Shown here piece by piece: positions 9,538 to 19,390 of a stretch of DNA of 64,000 bases. Position numbers and translations under genes: made by a program. Below the pieces are notes generated by a model, which saw only the letters and a list, made by a program, of their open reading frames with translations, was not told the DNA's origin and did not search any database. Positions within the stretch are counted from its first letter, which is position 1; every line of letters begins with the position of its first letter. This DNA is from Actinomycetota bacterium (lineage in GTDB: Bacteria > Actinomycetota > Acidimicrobiia > Acidimicrobiales > Ilumatobacteraceae): the NCBI GenBank assembly GCA_009702045.1, contig WLIV01000015.1, positions 19,827 through 83,826 of the forward strand, in the 5' to 3' direction.

Positions 9538-10658
9538 GAGCCCGCTCCGTTGGCAGCTCGCTCGATCGCGCCGACCAAACGGCCACTGCGATGCACCGCC
9601 CCTGCATCGTGGGCCGCTCGGGCCACCATGTCGAGCTCGTGCGGCTGCGAAGCAAAGCGATCGATCTCCGCAATCAAACGATCCACGGTGAACTCAGGCT
9701 GCTCGATCAGCACCGCTGCGCCGCGATCGCTGAGCACCTTGGCGTTGTCGAGCTGATGGTTCTCTGCGGCGCCAGGCCACGGTACGACGATCGCCGGAGC
9801 ACCGACGGCGGCCAGCTCCGCAATGGTTCCTGCACCCGCACGGGTCACCATCAGGTCGGCAGCTGCATACAGCTGGACCATGCGCTGCTCGTACCCGATC
9901 ACGCGGTACAGGATGCCCGATGCGCCATCACGAGCGGGCGCGGCAGCGGTGAGAAATCGATCACCCACTGCATGGAACACGGCCAGATCGGAGCGACCCG
10001 CCAGCCGTTCGACTGCAGCGGCCACCACTTCGTTGACCGCAGCCGCACCCAGCGAGCCGCACACCACGGCAACAATGAATCGTTCGCGAGGCAGCGCCAG
10101 TTCGTCGCGAGCGCTGTCACGGGCGGCGGAGCGGTCGAGTGCCAGCAACTCGCTACGGATGGGCGCCCCGGTGACTTCTGCGTGCGGCAGGGCCGACCCT
10201 TCGAACGCCACTGCGCAGACCGCAGCTCGCTTGGCGAGCAGTCGTGACACCAGGCCCGGCCGACGGTCGTAGGACACCACGACGTAGGGAATACCGGCCC
10301 GACGGGCTGCCCACGTGGCGGGAAAGCTGCCGTATCCGCCGAGGTTGACCACGACCGCTGGTTGCAAGTCGCGCAGCAGTTGCGTCGCCTCCCGTAACGA
10401 ACGAACCAGCTTGAACGGGAGCGACACATTGCGCCCCATCGCTCGCCGACCGAAACCGCGCTGCAACCCGACGATGTCCAGGAACGTGTGCGGGAACCCG
10501 CTGGGTGGCACCAGCGTCGTCTCGACACCCCGTTGGGTGCCGACGTAGTGGATTGTCGCTCGTGCGTGGCCGGCGGTCACCAAGGACTCCGCCACTGCGA
10601 GTGCGGGAAGCACATGACCGGACGTCCCGCCGCCGGTGACGACGGCGAACGTGTTCAT
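9534..10658 (-). CDS. murG: MurG, undecaprenyl-PP-MurNAc-pentapeptide GlcNAc transferase
   Basis: A GT28 enzyme at the inner face of the membrane that adds GlcNAc to lipid I to give lipid II. The 374-residue protein shows the glycine-rich acceptor loop TGGGTSGHVLPALA (about residues 8-21), a second G-loop VNLGGYGSFPA, VVCGSLGAAAVNE, and the donor-binding region TRAGAGTIAELAAVGAPAIV followed by PWPGAAENHQLDNA. The ATG overlaps the ftsW stop (ATGA), the usual FtsW-MurG pairing. Confidence 0.97.
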   Translation of the reverse strand: MNTFAVVTGGGTSGHVLPALAVAESLVTAGHARATIHYVGTQRGVETTLVPPSGFPHTFLDIVGLQRGFGRRAMGRNVSLPFKLVRSLREATQLLRDLQPAVVVNLGGYGSFPATWAARRAGIPYVVVSYDRRPGLVSRLLAKRAAVCAVAFEGSALPHAEVTGAPIRSELLALDRSAARDSARDELALPRERFIVAVVCGSLGAAAVNEVVAAAVERLAGRSDLAVFHAVGDRFLTAAAPARDGASGILYRVIGYEQRMVQLYAAADLMVTRAGAGTIAELAAVGAPAIVVPWPGAAENHQLDNAKVLSDRGAAVLIEQPEFTVDRLIAEIDRFASQPHELDMVARAAHDAGAVHRSGRLVGAIERAANGAGS

Positions 10659-11854
10659 CGGACGTTGCGGGCGACGTTGAGCAAGAACCCGCAGGCCGTG
10701 AGGGTGACGAACAGTGAGCTACCACCGGCAGAGAAGAACGGGAGCGTGAGCCCGGTGACCGGCATCAGACCGGTCACGCCACCGACGTTGATGATCGTCT
10801 GCACCACGAGCCAGCCAACGATGCCTCCGGCCAGCAGCGAGTGGAATCGGTCGTGTGTGGCCATCGCCACCTGGATACCGGCGTAGGCGAGCACCATGAA
10901 CCCGCCGAGTACTGCGACGACGCCGATCATCCCCAGTTCCTCGGCGATGACAGCGAAGATGAAGTCGGAGTGCGCGAGCGGCAGGAACTCGCCGAGCTTG
11001 TTGTCGCCGCGGCCCACACCAGAGCCCGTGAGCCCACCCTGCGCCATCGCGATCATCGCCTGGTACGTCTGGTAGCTCAGGTGGTCCTTGTGCGCAGCGA
11101 TGTCCATGAATGCCGTGAACCGTGCCTGGCGGCGGGGACTGGACGACACGAACCACAGCGCCGCTGCTGCACCGAGTGTGGATGACGCCGCAACTAACGA
11201 CAGTGGCGACCCAGCGATGAACAAGGTGGTGAACACGATCGCGGACATCACGATGGCCGACCCGAGATCGCCCTGAGCAAGACAGAGAGCGGCTCCCAAC
11301 CCACCAATGATCAGCACCGGCGTCAGCGTGCGCGCCGGATCGTGCATCTCGTCGCGCCGCTTGGCCAACAGGTCGGCACACGCCATCAACACGACCAGCT
11401 TGAGGAACTCACTGGGCTGGAAGCTGAACGAACCGAGCGTGACCCACGATCTGGCACCGTTGACGCTCTCGCCGATTCCCGGCATGAACGGCAGGAGCAT
11501 CGCAGCACTGGAGATCACCATTGCGGGCTTGATCAGGCGGCGCCAGCGCCGCGTCGGCACCCGCATCGCACACCACAGGCCGATACACCCGAGCGCAGCC
11601 CACAGCAGCTGCCGGTCGAACATGCGCCACGGTGAGTTGCCCTTGTGGAACTGGCTGATCGACGTCGCCGACAGCACCATCACCAGCCCGAGCATCGTGA
11701 ACACGGTGATGACAACCGCCATCACGTAGAACGCCGTCGGCGGGGGTGACGCTGGATGGGCGACAGAGCGCTTCGTGGGATGGCGATGCATCGCCTCCGC
11801 ACGAGCCAGCGCAGCACGGCGACGATCGCCGAGGAGTGCCGACGACGTACTCAT
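10655..11854 (-). CDS. ftsW: FtsW, SEDS-family septal peptidoglycan polymerase
   Basis: A polytopic SEDS glycosyltransferase that polymerises lipid II at the septum with its partner FtsI. The 399-residue protein has a short basic N-terminus, about ten hydrophobic segments starting near residue 42, the SFSFQPSEFLKLVVL motif, and the extracytoplasmic loop TGSGVGRGDNKLGEFLP followed by HSDFIFAVIAEELG, typical of FtsW/RodA. Position between murD and murG and co-transcription with ftsI argue for FtsW rather than RodA. Confidence 0.96.
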   Translation of the reverse strand: MSTSSALLGDRRRAALARAEAMHRHPTKRSVAHPASPPPTAFYVMAVVITVFTMLGLVMVLSATSISQFHKGNSPWRMFDRQLLWAALGCIGLWCAMRVPTRRWRRLIKPAMVISSAAMLLPFMPGIGESVNGARSWVTLGSFSFQPSEFLKLVVLMACADLLAKRRDEMHDPARTLTPVLIIGGLGAALCLAQGDLGSAIVMSAIVFTTLFIAGSPLSLVAASSTLGAAAALWFVSSSPRRQARFTAFMDIAAHKDHLSYQTYQAMIAMAQGGLTGSGVGRGDNKLGEFLPLAHSDFIFAVIAEELGMIGVVAVLGGFMVLAYAGIQVAMATHDRFHSLLAGGIVGWLVVQTIINVGGVTGLMPVTGLTLPFFSAGGSSLFVTLTACGFLLNVARNVR

Positions 11855-13209
11855 GATGCACCCACCTTTTCACGCAGTGACGCGACGAGTTGCTTGAAGT
11901 CATTTCCCCTCGCGGGGTAGCCGCCATCCGGGTACCAATCGAAACTGGCGCACGCCGGCGACAACAGCACGATGTCACCGGGCTGGGCCAACGCAGCGGC
12001 ACGCTGGACAGCGTGGGCCATCGAGGGAGCCGTCTCCACTGGGCAGTACTCGGCGAAGGCGGCTGTGATCTCGGTGGCCGACTCGCCCAGCCCGATCACT
12101 GCCTTCACACGCGCGTGCTCGGTGGCCAGCGACGCGAGATCGAGACCCTTGTTGCGACCTCCGGCCAACAACACGACGCGCTCGAAGCCGCGGAGCGCGG
12201 TGAGCGCAGCGTGAGGCGATGTCGCCTTGGAGTCGTTGAACCACTGCACGCCAGCGATCTCGCCCAATGGTTCGATGCGGTGCGCTGGGTGCCGAAATGT
12301 CGCCAAGGCATCGGCCACATCGGCAACCGTTGCCAATCCGGTCTCCAACACCAACGCCGATGCGGCAAGCGCATTGGTGATGTCGTGCGGCAACGCTCGC
12401 GTCATCCCGGCGATGGGAGCGATGGTGCCCATCGGGCCCACAAGGTTGCCGTCGGCGACGCGGTAGTCGGCGTTGGCCGCGGCGAATGTGCGCGTGACCC
12501 CGCCAGCGGCGCGGAGGTTACGCATCACCACGGCGTCGTCGGCGAACCCGATGGCGACATCGTTCGGACGACGGTTCGCCCATATCCGCGCTTTAGCTGC
12601 TTCGTACGCCTGCACCGACCGGTGCCAGTTCTGGTGGTCGGGGGCCAGGTTGAGCCACACCGAGGCCTCCGCACGAAAGCTGTCCAACCAGTTCAGCCGG
12701 AAGCTGCTGCACTCGACGACGAACACATCGACATCGTCGTCGAGCGCGGCCACGAGTGGTACTTCGGTGTTCCCCACTGCAGCGGGTCGGTGGCCGGCCA
12801 CCTCCAGCATGTGCGCCGCAAGCAACGTGGTGGTGGTCTTCCCGTCGGTACCCGTGATCGCCAGCATCGGTCGCGGCCCACCGAGGCGCTCTTGCTCCCA
12901 CTCGTGGGCCAAGTCGATCTCCGTGCGGATCGGCGTACCACTGGTCAGCGCTGCGACGACCACGGGGTGTGTCTCAGGCACACCGGGTGCCGGGCACACG
13001 ATGTCGCTCTCCGCCACCAACGCCGTCAGCGTCGCGACATCGGGGCATTCGACGAGCGTGGTTCCCAGACCGGCGGCGAGTGCCCGCTTGGCGTCGTCCG
13101 GCGCGTCGTCGGACACGAGTACGCGCCAACCACGACGCACTAGTCGCGAGGCCAGCGCATCGCCTGCGAGGGCGATGCCGTGAATGAGCGCGGTACGGGT
13201 CACGGGCAC
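11851..13209 (-). CDS. murD: UDP-N-acetylmuramoylalanine--D-glutamate ligase MurD
   Basis: Adds D-glutamate to UDP-MurNAc-L-Ala in the cytoplasm. The 452-residue ligase has the Rossmann-like N-terminus, the P-loop ITGTDGKTTTTLLAA (about residues 117-131), the VECSSFRLNW motif, NLAPDHQNWH, and the C-terminal NDSKATSPHAALTAL and GGRNKGLDL segments. Two in-frame GTG starts lie six bases apart at the 5' end; the outer one is used here. It follows mraY after four bases and overlaps ftsW. Confidence 0.96.
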   Translation of the reverse strand: MPVTRTALIHGIALAGDALASRLVRRGWRVLVSDDAPDDAKRALAAGLGTTLVECPDVATLTALVAESDIVCPAPGVPETHPVVVAALTSGTPIRTEIDLAHEWEQERLGGPRPMLAITGTDGKTTTTLLAAHMLEVAGHRPAAVGNTEVPLVAALDDDVDVFVVECSSFRLNWLDSFRAEASVWLNLAPDHQNWHRSVQAYEAAKARIWANRRPNDVAIGFADDAVVMRNLRAAGGVTRTFAAANADYRVADGNLVGPMGTIAPIAGMTRALPHDITNALAASALVLETGLATVADVADALATFRHPAHRIEPLGEIAGVQWFNDSKATSPHAALTALRGFERVVLLAGGRNKGLDLASLATEHARVKAVIGLGESATEITAAFAEYCPVETAPSMAHAVQRAAALAQPGDIVLLSPACASFDWYPDGGYPARGNDFKQLVASLREKVGAS

Positions 13210-13213
13210 GGCC

Positions 13214-14266
13214 TCAGAGGTTGTCCGTCACGTGGGTGAAGTCGCCGATGAAGATGCCGATGGCCGCGGCGGTGCAGATCCCGGAGATGATCCAGAAGCG
13301 AATGATCACCGTAGTTTCGGGCCAGCCGATGAGCTCGAAGTGATGATGGATGGGCGACATACGGAACAACCGCTTCTTACGACCGGAGGCCTTGAACACA
13401 CCCATCTGCACAGCGACCGAGCCGGCCTCCATGACGTTGATGCCGCAGATCAGGATGAGCAGCAACTGTGTGTCCGTAGTGAGTGCCAGCAGGGCAAGCG
13501 CGGTACCGATCGCCAGTGCGCCGACGTCGCCCATGAAGATACGCGCGGGTGCTGCGTTGAACCACAGGAACCCGGCGCAGGCGCCACCGAACGCGGCGGC
13601 GAACACGGCGAGGTCGAGCGGGTTGACGATGGCGCCGTAGACGTCGGGATTGCGGAATGACCAATAGGCGATGATCGCGAATGCGACGAAGCCCATCATC
13701 GCCGAACCGCCGGCCAGGCCGTCGAGACCATCGGTGACGTTGACCGCGTTGCTCGTGCTCCACACGATCACACCGGCGAAGACCACGAACACCGGCCACG
13801 GAACGTGCCAGCCCGGGAACGACGCCCGGGTGAATGAGATCGTCTCCGCAACGCCGGTGGAGGCCACCAGCCACCACGCCAGCAAGATGGACAGGCCGAG
13901 CGTGATGTAGCTCTTCTTCTTCCAGAAGATGCCCCGGTTGTGCGCCCTGCGCACCTTGATGAAATCGTCGAGGAACCCCATCGCCGCCATCACCAGCACG
14001 CCCACCCACATGATCATCGCCTGGTCCGAAATCGCGATGCCCGGACGAAGATGAGCGACCAACCACCCGATGAGCGCCGCGAAGATGATCGCCAACCCGC
14101 CCATGGTGGGGGTGCCGGCCTTGCTCATGTGGTGCTCGGGACCGAGGTCTTCCTTTCCAAGGATCGGCTGACCCTTCCCACGGTCGCGGAAGAACGTGAT
14201 CAGGTAACGAGTACCGATGAGCGCGACGATCATGCTGGTCGCTCCAGCGATCATGACGGCGATCAC
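13214..14266 (-). CDS. mraY: Phospho-MurNAc-pentapeptide transferase MraY
   Basis: An integral membrane enzyme that moves phospho-MurNAc-pentapeptide onto undecaprenyl phosphate, giving lipid I. The 350-residue protein has about ten membrane helices and the catalytic motifs: GTPTMGGLAI (about residues 51-60), the Asp pair in MGFLDDFIKV, NVTDGLDGLAGG, and the histidine cluster MSPIHHHFELIGWPE (about 308-322). The GTG start overlaps the murE stop (GTGA). murF, which normally lies between murE and mraY, is not here. Confidence 0.97.
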   Translation of the reverse strand: MIAVMIAGATSMIVALIGTRYLITFFRDRGKGQPILGKEDLGPEHHMSKAGTPTMGGLAIIFAALIGWLVAHLRPGIAISDQAMIMWVGVLVMAAMGFLDDFIKVRRAHNRGIFWKKKSYITLGLSILLAWWLVASTGVAETISFTRASFPGWHVPWPVFVVFAGVIVWSTSNAVNVTDGLDGLAGGSAMMGFVAFAIIAYWSFRNPDVYGAIVNPLDLAVFAAAFGGACAGFLWFNAAPARIFMGDVGALAIGTALALLALTTDTQLLLILICGINVMEAGSVAVQMGVFKASGRKKRLFRMSPIHHHFELIGWPETTVIIRFWIISGICTAAAIGIFIGDFTHVTDNL

Positions 14267-15681
14267 TTCATGGCCTCCAGCAGTTCACGCGCCACGGAGC
14301 GATCGTCGAACGGCACCACAGTGCCACCGATGGTCTGTGTCGTCTCGTGACCCTTGCCAGCGATCACCACCACATCGCCTGCGGTTGCCATGTTGAATGC
14401 CTGAGCGAAGGCGCTTCGTCGATCGGGGTCTGTCACAACTCGGGAACGGTAGTCGTCGGGTACCCCTGCGGACACGGCATTGATGATCCCGAGTGGGTCC
14501 TCGGATCGCGGATTGTCGGAAGTGATCACCACGAGGTCGGCACACTCCGCCGCCACGGCACCCATCAGCGGCCGCTTCTCGCGGTCACGGTCACCGCCGC
14601 AGCCGAAGACTGCGATCAGCCGACCACTGCCGGCGGAGCGAGCCGCCACAAGGGCCGCACGCAGGCCGTCCGGAGTATGCGCGTAGTCCACGATCACATC
14701 AAAGGGTTGCCCGGCGCGGACCGCCTCGAACCGTCCGGGGACCGCCGATGCCTGCATCAATCCGGCAGCGATGGCCGCCGGAGCGATCCCCAATTCCGCG
14801 CACGCAGTCGCCGCTGCCAGGCTGTTCATCACATTGAAGTCGCCGCCGATGCGGACGCTGATGTGCTCCCCCCGCCACGTGTACGCGTGCGCCGTAGGGG
14901 TGATCTCCACATCGCTGACGTCTGCACGTGAGAACGTCACCATCGGGACTGACGCGACGTCGACCAGCAGACGTCCGTGCGTGTCGTCGAGGTTCGCCAC
15001 GCCGCGGTCACTGAGACGCGGAGTGAACAGTTCGGCCTTCGCCGCGAAGTAGCGCTCCTCGGTGCCGTGGAGGTCGAGGTGGTCGCGGCCGAGGTTGGTG
15101 AAGACGGACACCGCGAAGCGACAACCGTTCACCCGGTGCAACGCAAGTCCGTGCGACGACACTTCCATCACGACGGCCCGCATGCCCTGGGACACGAAGC
15201 CGGCCAACTGCTCCTGCAGATCGGGGGACTCGGGTGTCGTGTGCGGTCCGGTCAACGTACCGATCAGTCCGCAGCTCACACCGGAGTGCGCCACGACCGA
15301 CGAGATCAGACTTGCAGTGGTGGTCTTACCGTTCGTGCCCGTCACACCAACGAGCACCAGCGATCGCGTCGGGTGGCCCCAGAACGCGGCAGCCATCAAG
15401 CCCATCGCCGCGCGGGTGTCGGGAACCACCACCTGGGCGACCTCGATCGCCAGTGGATGGTCGACCATGAGTGCAGTGGCGCCTGCTGCGACCGCCGCTG
15501 CTGCGAACGTATGCCCGTCCGATTGCAGTCCTCGCACGCAGCAGAACAAGGATCCCGCCGTCACCTTGCGCGAGTCGTACACCACACCGGTCACTGCGAC
15601 GCTGGCGTCGCCGCGCACGTATGCGTCGGGGATCGCAGCATCGGCGAACAGTTCACCGAGCAGGTGTTCCATCAACGTCAC
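14263..15681 (-). CDS. murE: UDP-MurNAc-tripeptide synthetase MurE (diaminopimelate-type)
   Basis: Adds the third stem-peptide residue. The 472-residue ligase shows GVTGTNGKTTTASLI (P-loop, about residues 114-128), VMEVSSHGLALHRV, NLGRDHLDLHGT, VDYAHTPDGL, and SDNPRSEDP. The DNPR motif is the one associated with diaminopimelate-adding MurE, so DAP-type peptidoglycan is inferred (meso- and LL-DAP cannot be told apart). An in-frame ATG three codons downstream is an alternative start; the GTG used here overlaps the ftsI stop. The next gene is mraY, with no murF in between. Confidence 0.97.
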   Translation of the reverse strand: MTLMEHLLGELFADAAIPDAYVRGDASVAVTGVVYDSRKVTAGSLFCCVRGLQSDGHTFAAAAVAAGATALMVDHPLAIEVAQVVVPDTRAAMGLMAAAFWGHPTRSLVLVGVTGTNGKTTTASLISSVVAHSGVSCGLIGTLTGPHTTPESPDLQEQLAGFVSQGMRAVVMEVSSHGLALHRVNGCRFAVSVFTNLGRDHLDLHGTEERYFAAKAELFTPRLSDRGVANLDDTHGRLLVDVASVPMVTFSRADVSDVEITPTAHAYTWRGEHISVRIGGDFNVMNSLAAATACAELGIAPAAIAAGLMQASAVPGRFEAVRAGQPFDVIVDYAHTPDGLRAALVAARSAGSGRLIAVFGCGGDRDREKRPLMGAVAAECADLVVITSDNPRSEDPLGIINAVSAGVPDDYRSRVVTDPDRRSAFAQAFNMATAGDVVVIAGKGHETTQTIGGTVVPFDDRSVARELLEAMK

Positions 15682-17759
15682 CCCGCCGTGCAGCCGGTGT
15701 CGCCAGGCGTAGGAACGATCTGCAGTTCGTGGATCGCCGACATGGCGACCTTCGTGAACAGCGGTGCCGCAGCCGTGCCGCCGAAGCGGTCGCGCGAAGT
15801 GGGGTCTGGCTCGTCGATGGTGACAAGAATCGTGACCCGAGGCGCCTGCGCCGGGAAGTAGCCGACGAACGTTGCACGGTACGACCGATTCCCGGCCGCA
15901 CCGTAATCACCAGCGGACTGCAGCTTGTAGGCAGTACCGGTCTTGCCGGCGACGGAGATCCCCGGAATCTGAGCCCCGGTCCCCGTGCCGTTGCAGACCA
16001 CGTCTTGCATCATCGAGGTCATCACCTTCGACGAGTTCACCTGCAGCACGCGATGGGTCTCCGACGGCGGTGTCTCGACAACCTTGCCGTCAGCGCCGAT
16101 CGTGGCCTTCAGCAGTTTCGGCGCGATGTACACACCGCCGTTGGCGACGGTGTTCACCGCCGCCACCAGCTGCAGGGCGGTTGCCGAATAGCCGTAGCCG
16201 AAGCTGACGGTGGCCTTTTCCGTACCCTGCAGATCCTTGGCCTTCTTCATCTTGCCGGCGCTCTCGTCGGGAAACCCGAGGCCGGTGGTCTTCCCGAATC
16301 CGAACGCCTGCATGTAGTCGTGGAGTCGCTGGGTGCCCACCTTCTCGGCGAGCGTCAACGTGCCGATGTTCGAGGAATGCACGATGATGTCGCGCACCGA
16401 CATGTCTTCCGTCGGGTGCTGTTCAGCGTCCTGGATCGTGGTCTCCCACTTGGTGCCCTTGTCGAACACGATGCGATACGGCACCTGCACCGTCGAATCA
16501 GGTGAGGCGGTACCGGTGTCGATGACACTGGAGATACTGAACACCTTTGCCACCGAACCGGGTTCGAACGCTTCCACCGCCGCCAGGTTCGCTGGGGTGA
16601 CGGCGACGACATCGTCCGTACCTCGTTTGACGTTGGCCACCGCGTAGATCTCGCCGGTAACAGTGTCCATCACTACGACTGTGCCACCGGCCGCCTTCAA
16701 ATCGCTGACGCGGGTTACCAACGCCTGCTCGACCTGAAACTGCAACGAGCGATCGACGGTGAGCACCAGGTCGTCGCCCGGTACTGCATCGGTGGTCGTG
16801 GCTTCCGATCCTGCGATCGAGTGACCGTTCTTGTCGTGTTCGCGAGTCCGCTCGCCGTCCAGACCGGTGAGCAACGCGTTGTATTGCAGCTCGAGACCGG
16901 CGGTGCCCTTGCCGTCGACATCCGTACGGCCGAGCAGGCTGCGTCCGACGTCACCACTCGGCATGATGCGCTTGTCCTCGTGCACCGAGTCGATTCCGGG
17001 TAGCTGCAGCGCCAGCACCGAGTTGGCCAGTTGGTCGTCGATCTGACGGGCAACGTAGACGAAGCTCTTCGACTTGTCGCCGAACGCCTGCAGCAGCGCC
17101 TTCTGCCTGTCCACGGTGAGGTGCAGCATCGCCGCCAGCAGCGACACTTCGCCGGCCGGATCGTTCACCAGTTTCGGATTGGCGAAGATCGTGGTCGAGG
17201 GCACGCTGGTCGCCAACTCGCCGCCGTCACGAGCGAAGATCGTGCCTCGCTGCGCGTGCAGCACCGACTCTGTTGTGCGCTGCGCCTTACCTGCTGCCCT
17301 CAACGACTCAGAGCCGGTGGTCTGCAGGTAGGCGACGCGTCCAACGACCGCAGCGAACAGCAGCATCGCGACGATGAACACCGCGACGAGGCGACGACGC
17401 GGGTCGCCCGCACGGAACGTGAGCGTGAAGCCGCCGGGCGGCTGCTTCCCACGCGCCGAGCGATGTGCGTGTGGCGGAGGCGGAGCCACGATGTCGCGCC
17501 CATGGCGCTGCGAACGGGCGACTGGCATATCGCGGCGGGCCTCACGCCCAGCTCCTCCACCCGGTGCGCGCGCAGGCGCAGGGCGCGACCGGGACGGCGC
17601 TACTGCACCCGAACGAGCACGCGGCGGCGCAGCACGGGTAGCCGCAGAACTCGTGCGGGTGCGGGCACCACTCCCGTGTGCAGACGAAGTCGACGTTGCG
17701 GCACGTTGGTGGGGGGTTCCGTGCGAGCGGCCGCGGGTTTGGCGCGGTTCCTTGCTCAC
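15678..17759 (-). CDS. ftsI: Penicillin-binding protein FtsI/PBP3 (class B transpeptidase)
   Basis: The septal D,D-transpeptidase that crosslinks new wall with FtsW. The 693-residue protein starts with about 120 cytoplasmic residues rich in Arg, Pro, Ala and Ser, then one transmembrane helix (about 123-145), a dimerisation domain with RGTIFARDGGELA, and the transpeptidase fold. Catalytic motifs are SVAK in FEPGSVAKVFS, SSN in VHSSNIGTL, and KTGT in SVAGKTGTAYK. The long basic tail is larger than in enteric FtsI but similar in style to actinobacterial PbpB. The GTG start overlaps the ftsL stop. Confidence 0.97.
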   Translation of the reverse strand: MSKEPRQTRGRSHGTPHQRAATSTSSAHGSGARTRTSSAATRAAPPRARSGAVAPSRSRPAPARAPGGGAGREARRDMPVARSQRHGRDIVAPPPPHAHRSARGKQPPGGFTLTFRAGDPRRRLVAVFIVAMLLFAAVVGRVAYLQTTGSESLRAAGKAQRTTESVLHAQRGTIFARDGGELATSVPSTTIFANPKLVNDPAGEVSLLAAMLHLTVDRQKALLQAFGDKSKSFVYVARQIDDQLANSVLALQLPGIDSVHEDKRIMPSGDVGRSLLGRTDVDGKGTAGLELQYNALLTGLDGERTREHDKNGHSIAGSEATTTDAVPGDDLVLTVDRSLQFQVEQALVTRVSDLKAAGGTVVVMDTVTGEIYAVANVKRGTDDVVAVTPANLAAVEAFEPGSVAKVFSISSVIDTGTASPDSTVQVPYRIVFDKGTKWETTIQDAEQHPTEDMSVRDIIVHSSNIGTLTLAEKVGTQRLHDYMQAFGFGKTTGLGFPDESAGKMKKAKDLQGTEKATVSFGYGYSATALQLVAAVNTVANGGVYIAPKLLKATIGADGKVVETPPSETHRVLQVNSSKVMTSMMQDVVCNGTGTGAQIPGISVAGKTGTAYKLQSAGDYGAAGNRSYRATFVGYFPAQAPRVTILVTIDEPDPTSRDRFGGTAAAPLFTKVAMSAIHELQIVPTPGDTGCTAG

Positions 17760-18283
17760 GGCGTCACCAATGCCTGCTGCTTCACCTTCGCGTACTGCTC
17801 GAACTCCTGCTGGATCGGCGTCGCCAAGTGCTGCGTGGACGCAGCACCCGTTCGCTGCACGATCGCCACTTCTTCGGGATCGACGCTGACGAAGTTCGTC
17901 TGCTTCGCTGGCCCCATACCGAGCGCAGCTGCCTGCTCGGACAAGCGGCCCGGCGAGCGCAACTCCGCGCGTTCACGGCGCAACACGTCGTACTGATCGC
18001 GACCCTTGCGAATATCGCGGTCGAGGGTGTCCAGCGTGAGTTGGCGACGAGCGATCTGCGTCTGGAACGCTGCGGCACCCAACATCAGACCGAACACCAC
18101 CACGCTGACTGCGGCGATCAGGCGGGCCGTACGTTTGCGTCGCGGCACCACCGCCAACCGCGTACTCGGGGCGGAGGCCAACGGCGCAGTGCGCTTGACC
18201 ATCGCGCGGGCATCGGCAGCGCCGCCGCCATGCATCCGCTCACGAACGGCCGCCGCCCGCTCATTGCGGGCTGCGAGTGCCAT
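17756..18283 (-). CDS. ftsL: FtsL-like divisome protein
   Basis: Identified mainly by position between rsmH and ftsI and by topology. The 175-residue protein has a cytoplasmic tail of about 50 residues, a single transmembrane helix (about 53-75), then a charged heptad-type coiled coil (LDTLDRDIRKGRDQYDVLRR) and the pattern LSEQAAALGM seen in FtsL/FtsB proteins. FtsL bridges FtsQ and FtsB to FtsW-FtsI. The start overlaps the rsmH stop as TGATG. Sequence conservation in this family is low, so the name rests on synteny. Confidence 0.85.
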   Translation of the reverse strand: MALAARNERAAAVRERMHGGGAADARAMVKRTAPLASAPSTRLAVVPRRKRTARLIAAVSVVVFGLMLGAAAFQTQIARRQLTLDTLDRDIRKGRDQYDVLRRERAELRSPGRLSEQAAALGMGPAKQTNFVSVDPEEVAIVQRTGAASTQHLATPIQQEFEQYAKVKQQALVTP

Positions 18284-19242
18284 CAGCGTCGTCCGCGTGT
18301 GGGCGAGTCGACGATGCGCTCGACGACGCGCAGTCGGGCGCTGCTGGCCCGACGGTTGGTGAGTTGCTCATCCTTCGACGGGGTACGCGGGATGCCACGG
18401 ACGAGACGCACGGTCTGGATCGCGTCGCACACGCAGGGCAGTTCGGGCGGGCACGGGCAGTCGCCCGTTTCCGCCGAACGCATACGCTCCTTGACGATCC
18501 GGTCCTCGCCGGAGTGGTAGGACAGCACCGCCATACGACCGCCGGGCGCGATGCTGCGGATAGCCGAGTCGAGCGCCACCGGCAGCGACTCGAGCTCGCC
18601 GTTGACTTCAATGCGGATCGCCTGGAACGTGCGCTTGGCCGGGTGGCCGCCAGTGCGACGGGCCGCTGCCGGGATCGCCGAGGTGACCACCTCGGCCAGC
18701 TCGGCAGTGGAATCGATGGGCCGCGCGGCAACGATCGCGTTGGCGATGCGCTTGGCGAAACGCTCGTCGCCGTATTGCTGCAGCACGCGGGTGAGCTGTG
18801 CCGCGTCGTAGCCGTTCACTACATCCTTGGCCGACCACAGCTGACTCTGGTCCATGCGCATGTCCAGCACCGAGTCGTTGCGGTAGCTGAAGCCACGGTC
18901 CGCACGGTCGAGCTGCGGCGAGCTCACGCCGAGGTCGAAGAGGGCACCGGACAGGGATTCGATGGAGAGTGCTTCCATGGCTTCGTCGAGGCGATCGAAC
19001 CGACAGTGGTACACCTTCACCCGATCGCCGAACCGGGCGAGACGCTCCTGCGCTGCGGCAAGTGCGGCTTCGTCACGGTCGATCCCGAGAATCCCGATGT
19101 GGGGCCAACGCTCCAGCAGTGCTGCAGCATGACCACCACCTCCGAGGGTGGCGTCGAGCACGAATCCGGCAGGCACTGCGGCGAACAGTTCGACGATTTC
19201 GTCGACCATGACGGGCAGATGATGGAAGGGTTCGGTGCTCAT
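18283..19242 (-). CDS. rsmH: 16S rRNA (cytosine-1402 N4)-methyltransferase RsmH (MraW)
   Basis: Uses SAM to N4-methylate C1402 of 16S rRNA in the decoding centre. The 319-residue protein begins MSTEPFHHLPVMVDEIV. The SAM-binding motif DATLGGGGHAAALLE lies at about residues 30-44, followed by FDLGVSSPQLD, TNGGHPAKRTFQAIRIEVN-like C-terminal methyltransferase blocks and LSYHSGEDRIVK. The ATG was chosen for its family-typical N-terminus; an open frame continues upstream without recognisable similarity. It follows mraZ after 148 bases. Confidence 0.96.
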   Translation of the reverse strand: MSTEPFHHLPVMVDEIVELFAAVPAGFVLDATLGGGGHAAALLERWPHIGILGIDRDEAALAAAQERLARFGDRVKVYHCRFDRLDEAMEALSIESLSGALFDLGVSSPQLDRADRGFSYRNDSVLDMRMDQSQLWSAKDVVNGYDAAQLTRVLQQYGDERFAKRIANAIVAARPIDSTAELAEVVTSAIPAAARRTGGHPAKRTFQAIRIEVNGELESLPVALDSAIRSIAPGGRMAVLSYHSGEDRIVKERMRSAETGDCPCPPELPCVCDAIQTVRLVRGIPRTPSKDEQLTNRRASSARLRVVERIVDSPTRGRR

Positions 19243-19390
19243 CGCAGCCCTACCCTGATCAGGTGGTGCGGAGCGGTAGCTCGGTGGTGTGCCGGTGTGC
19301 TGCACGGTCGTGCGGCGGCCTCTTCCTCCTCTTCTGCGTGACTGTGTTCCGTGTGGACGTGACGGTGGGTTGGCGGATGGGACGGGTGGC

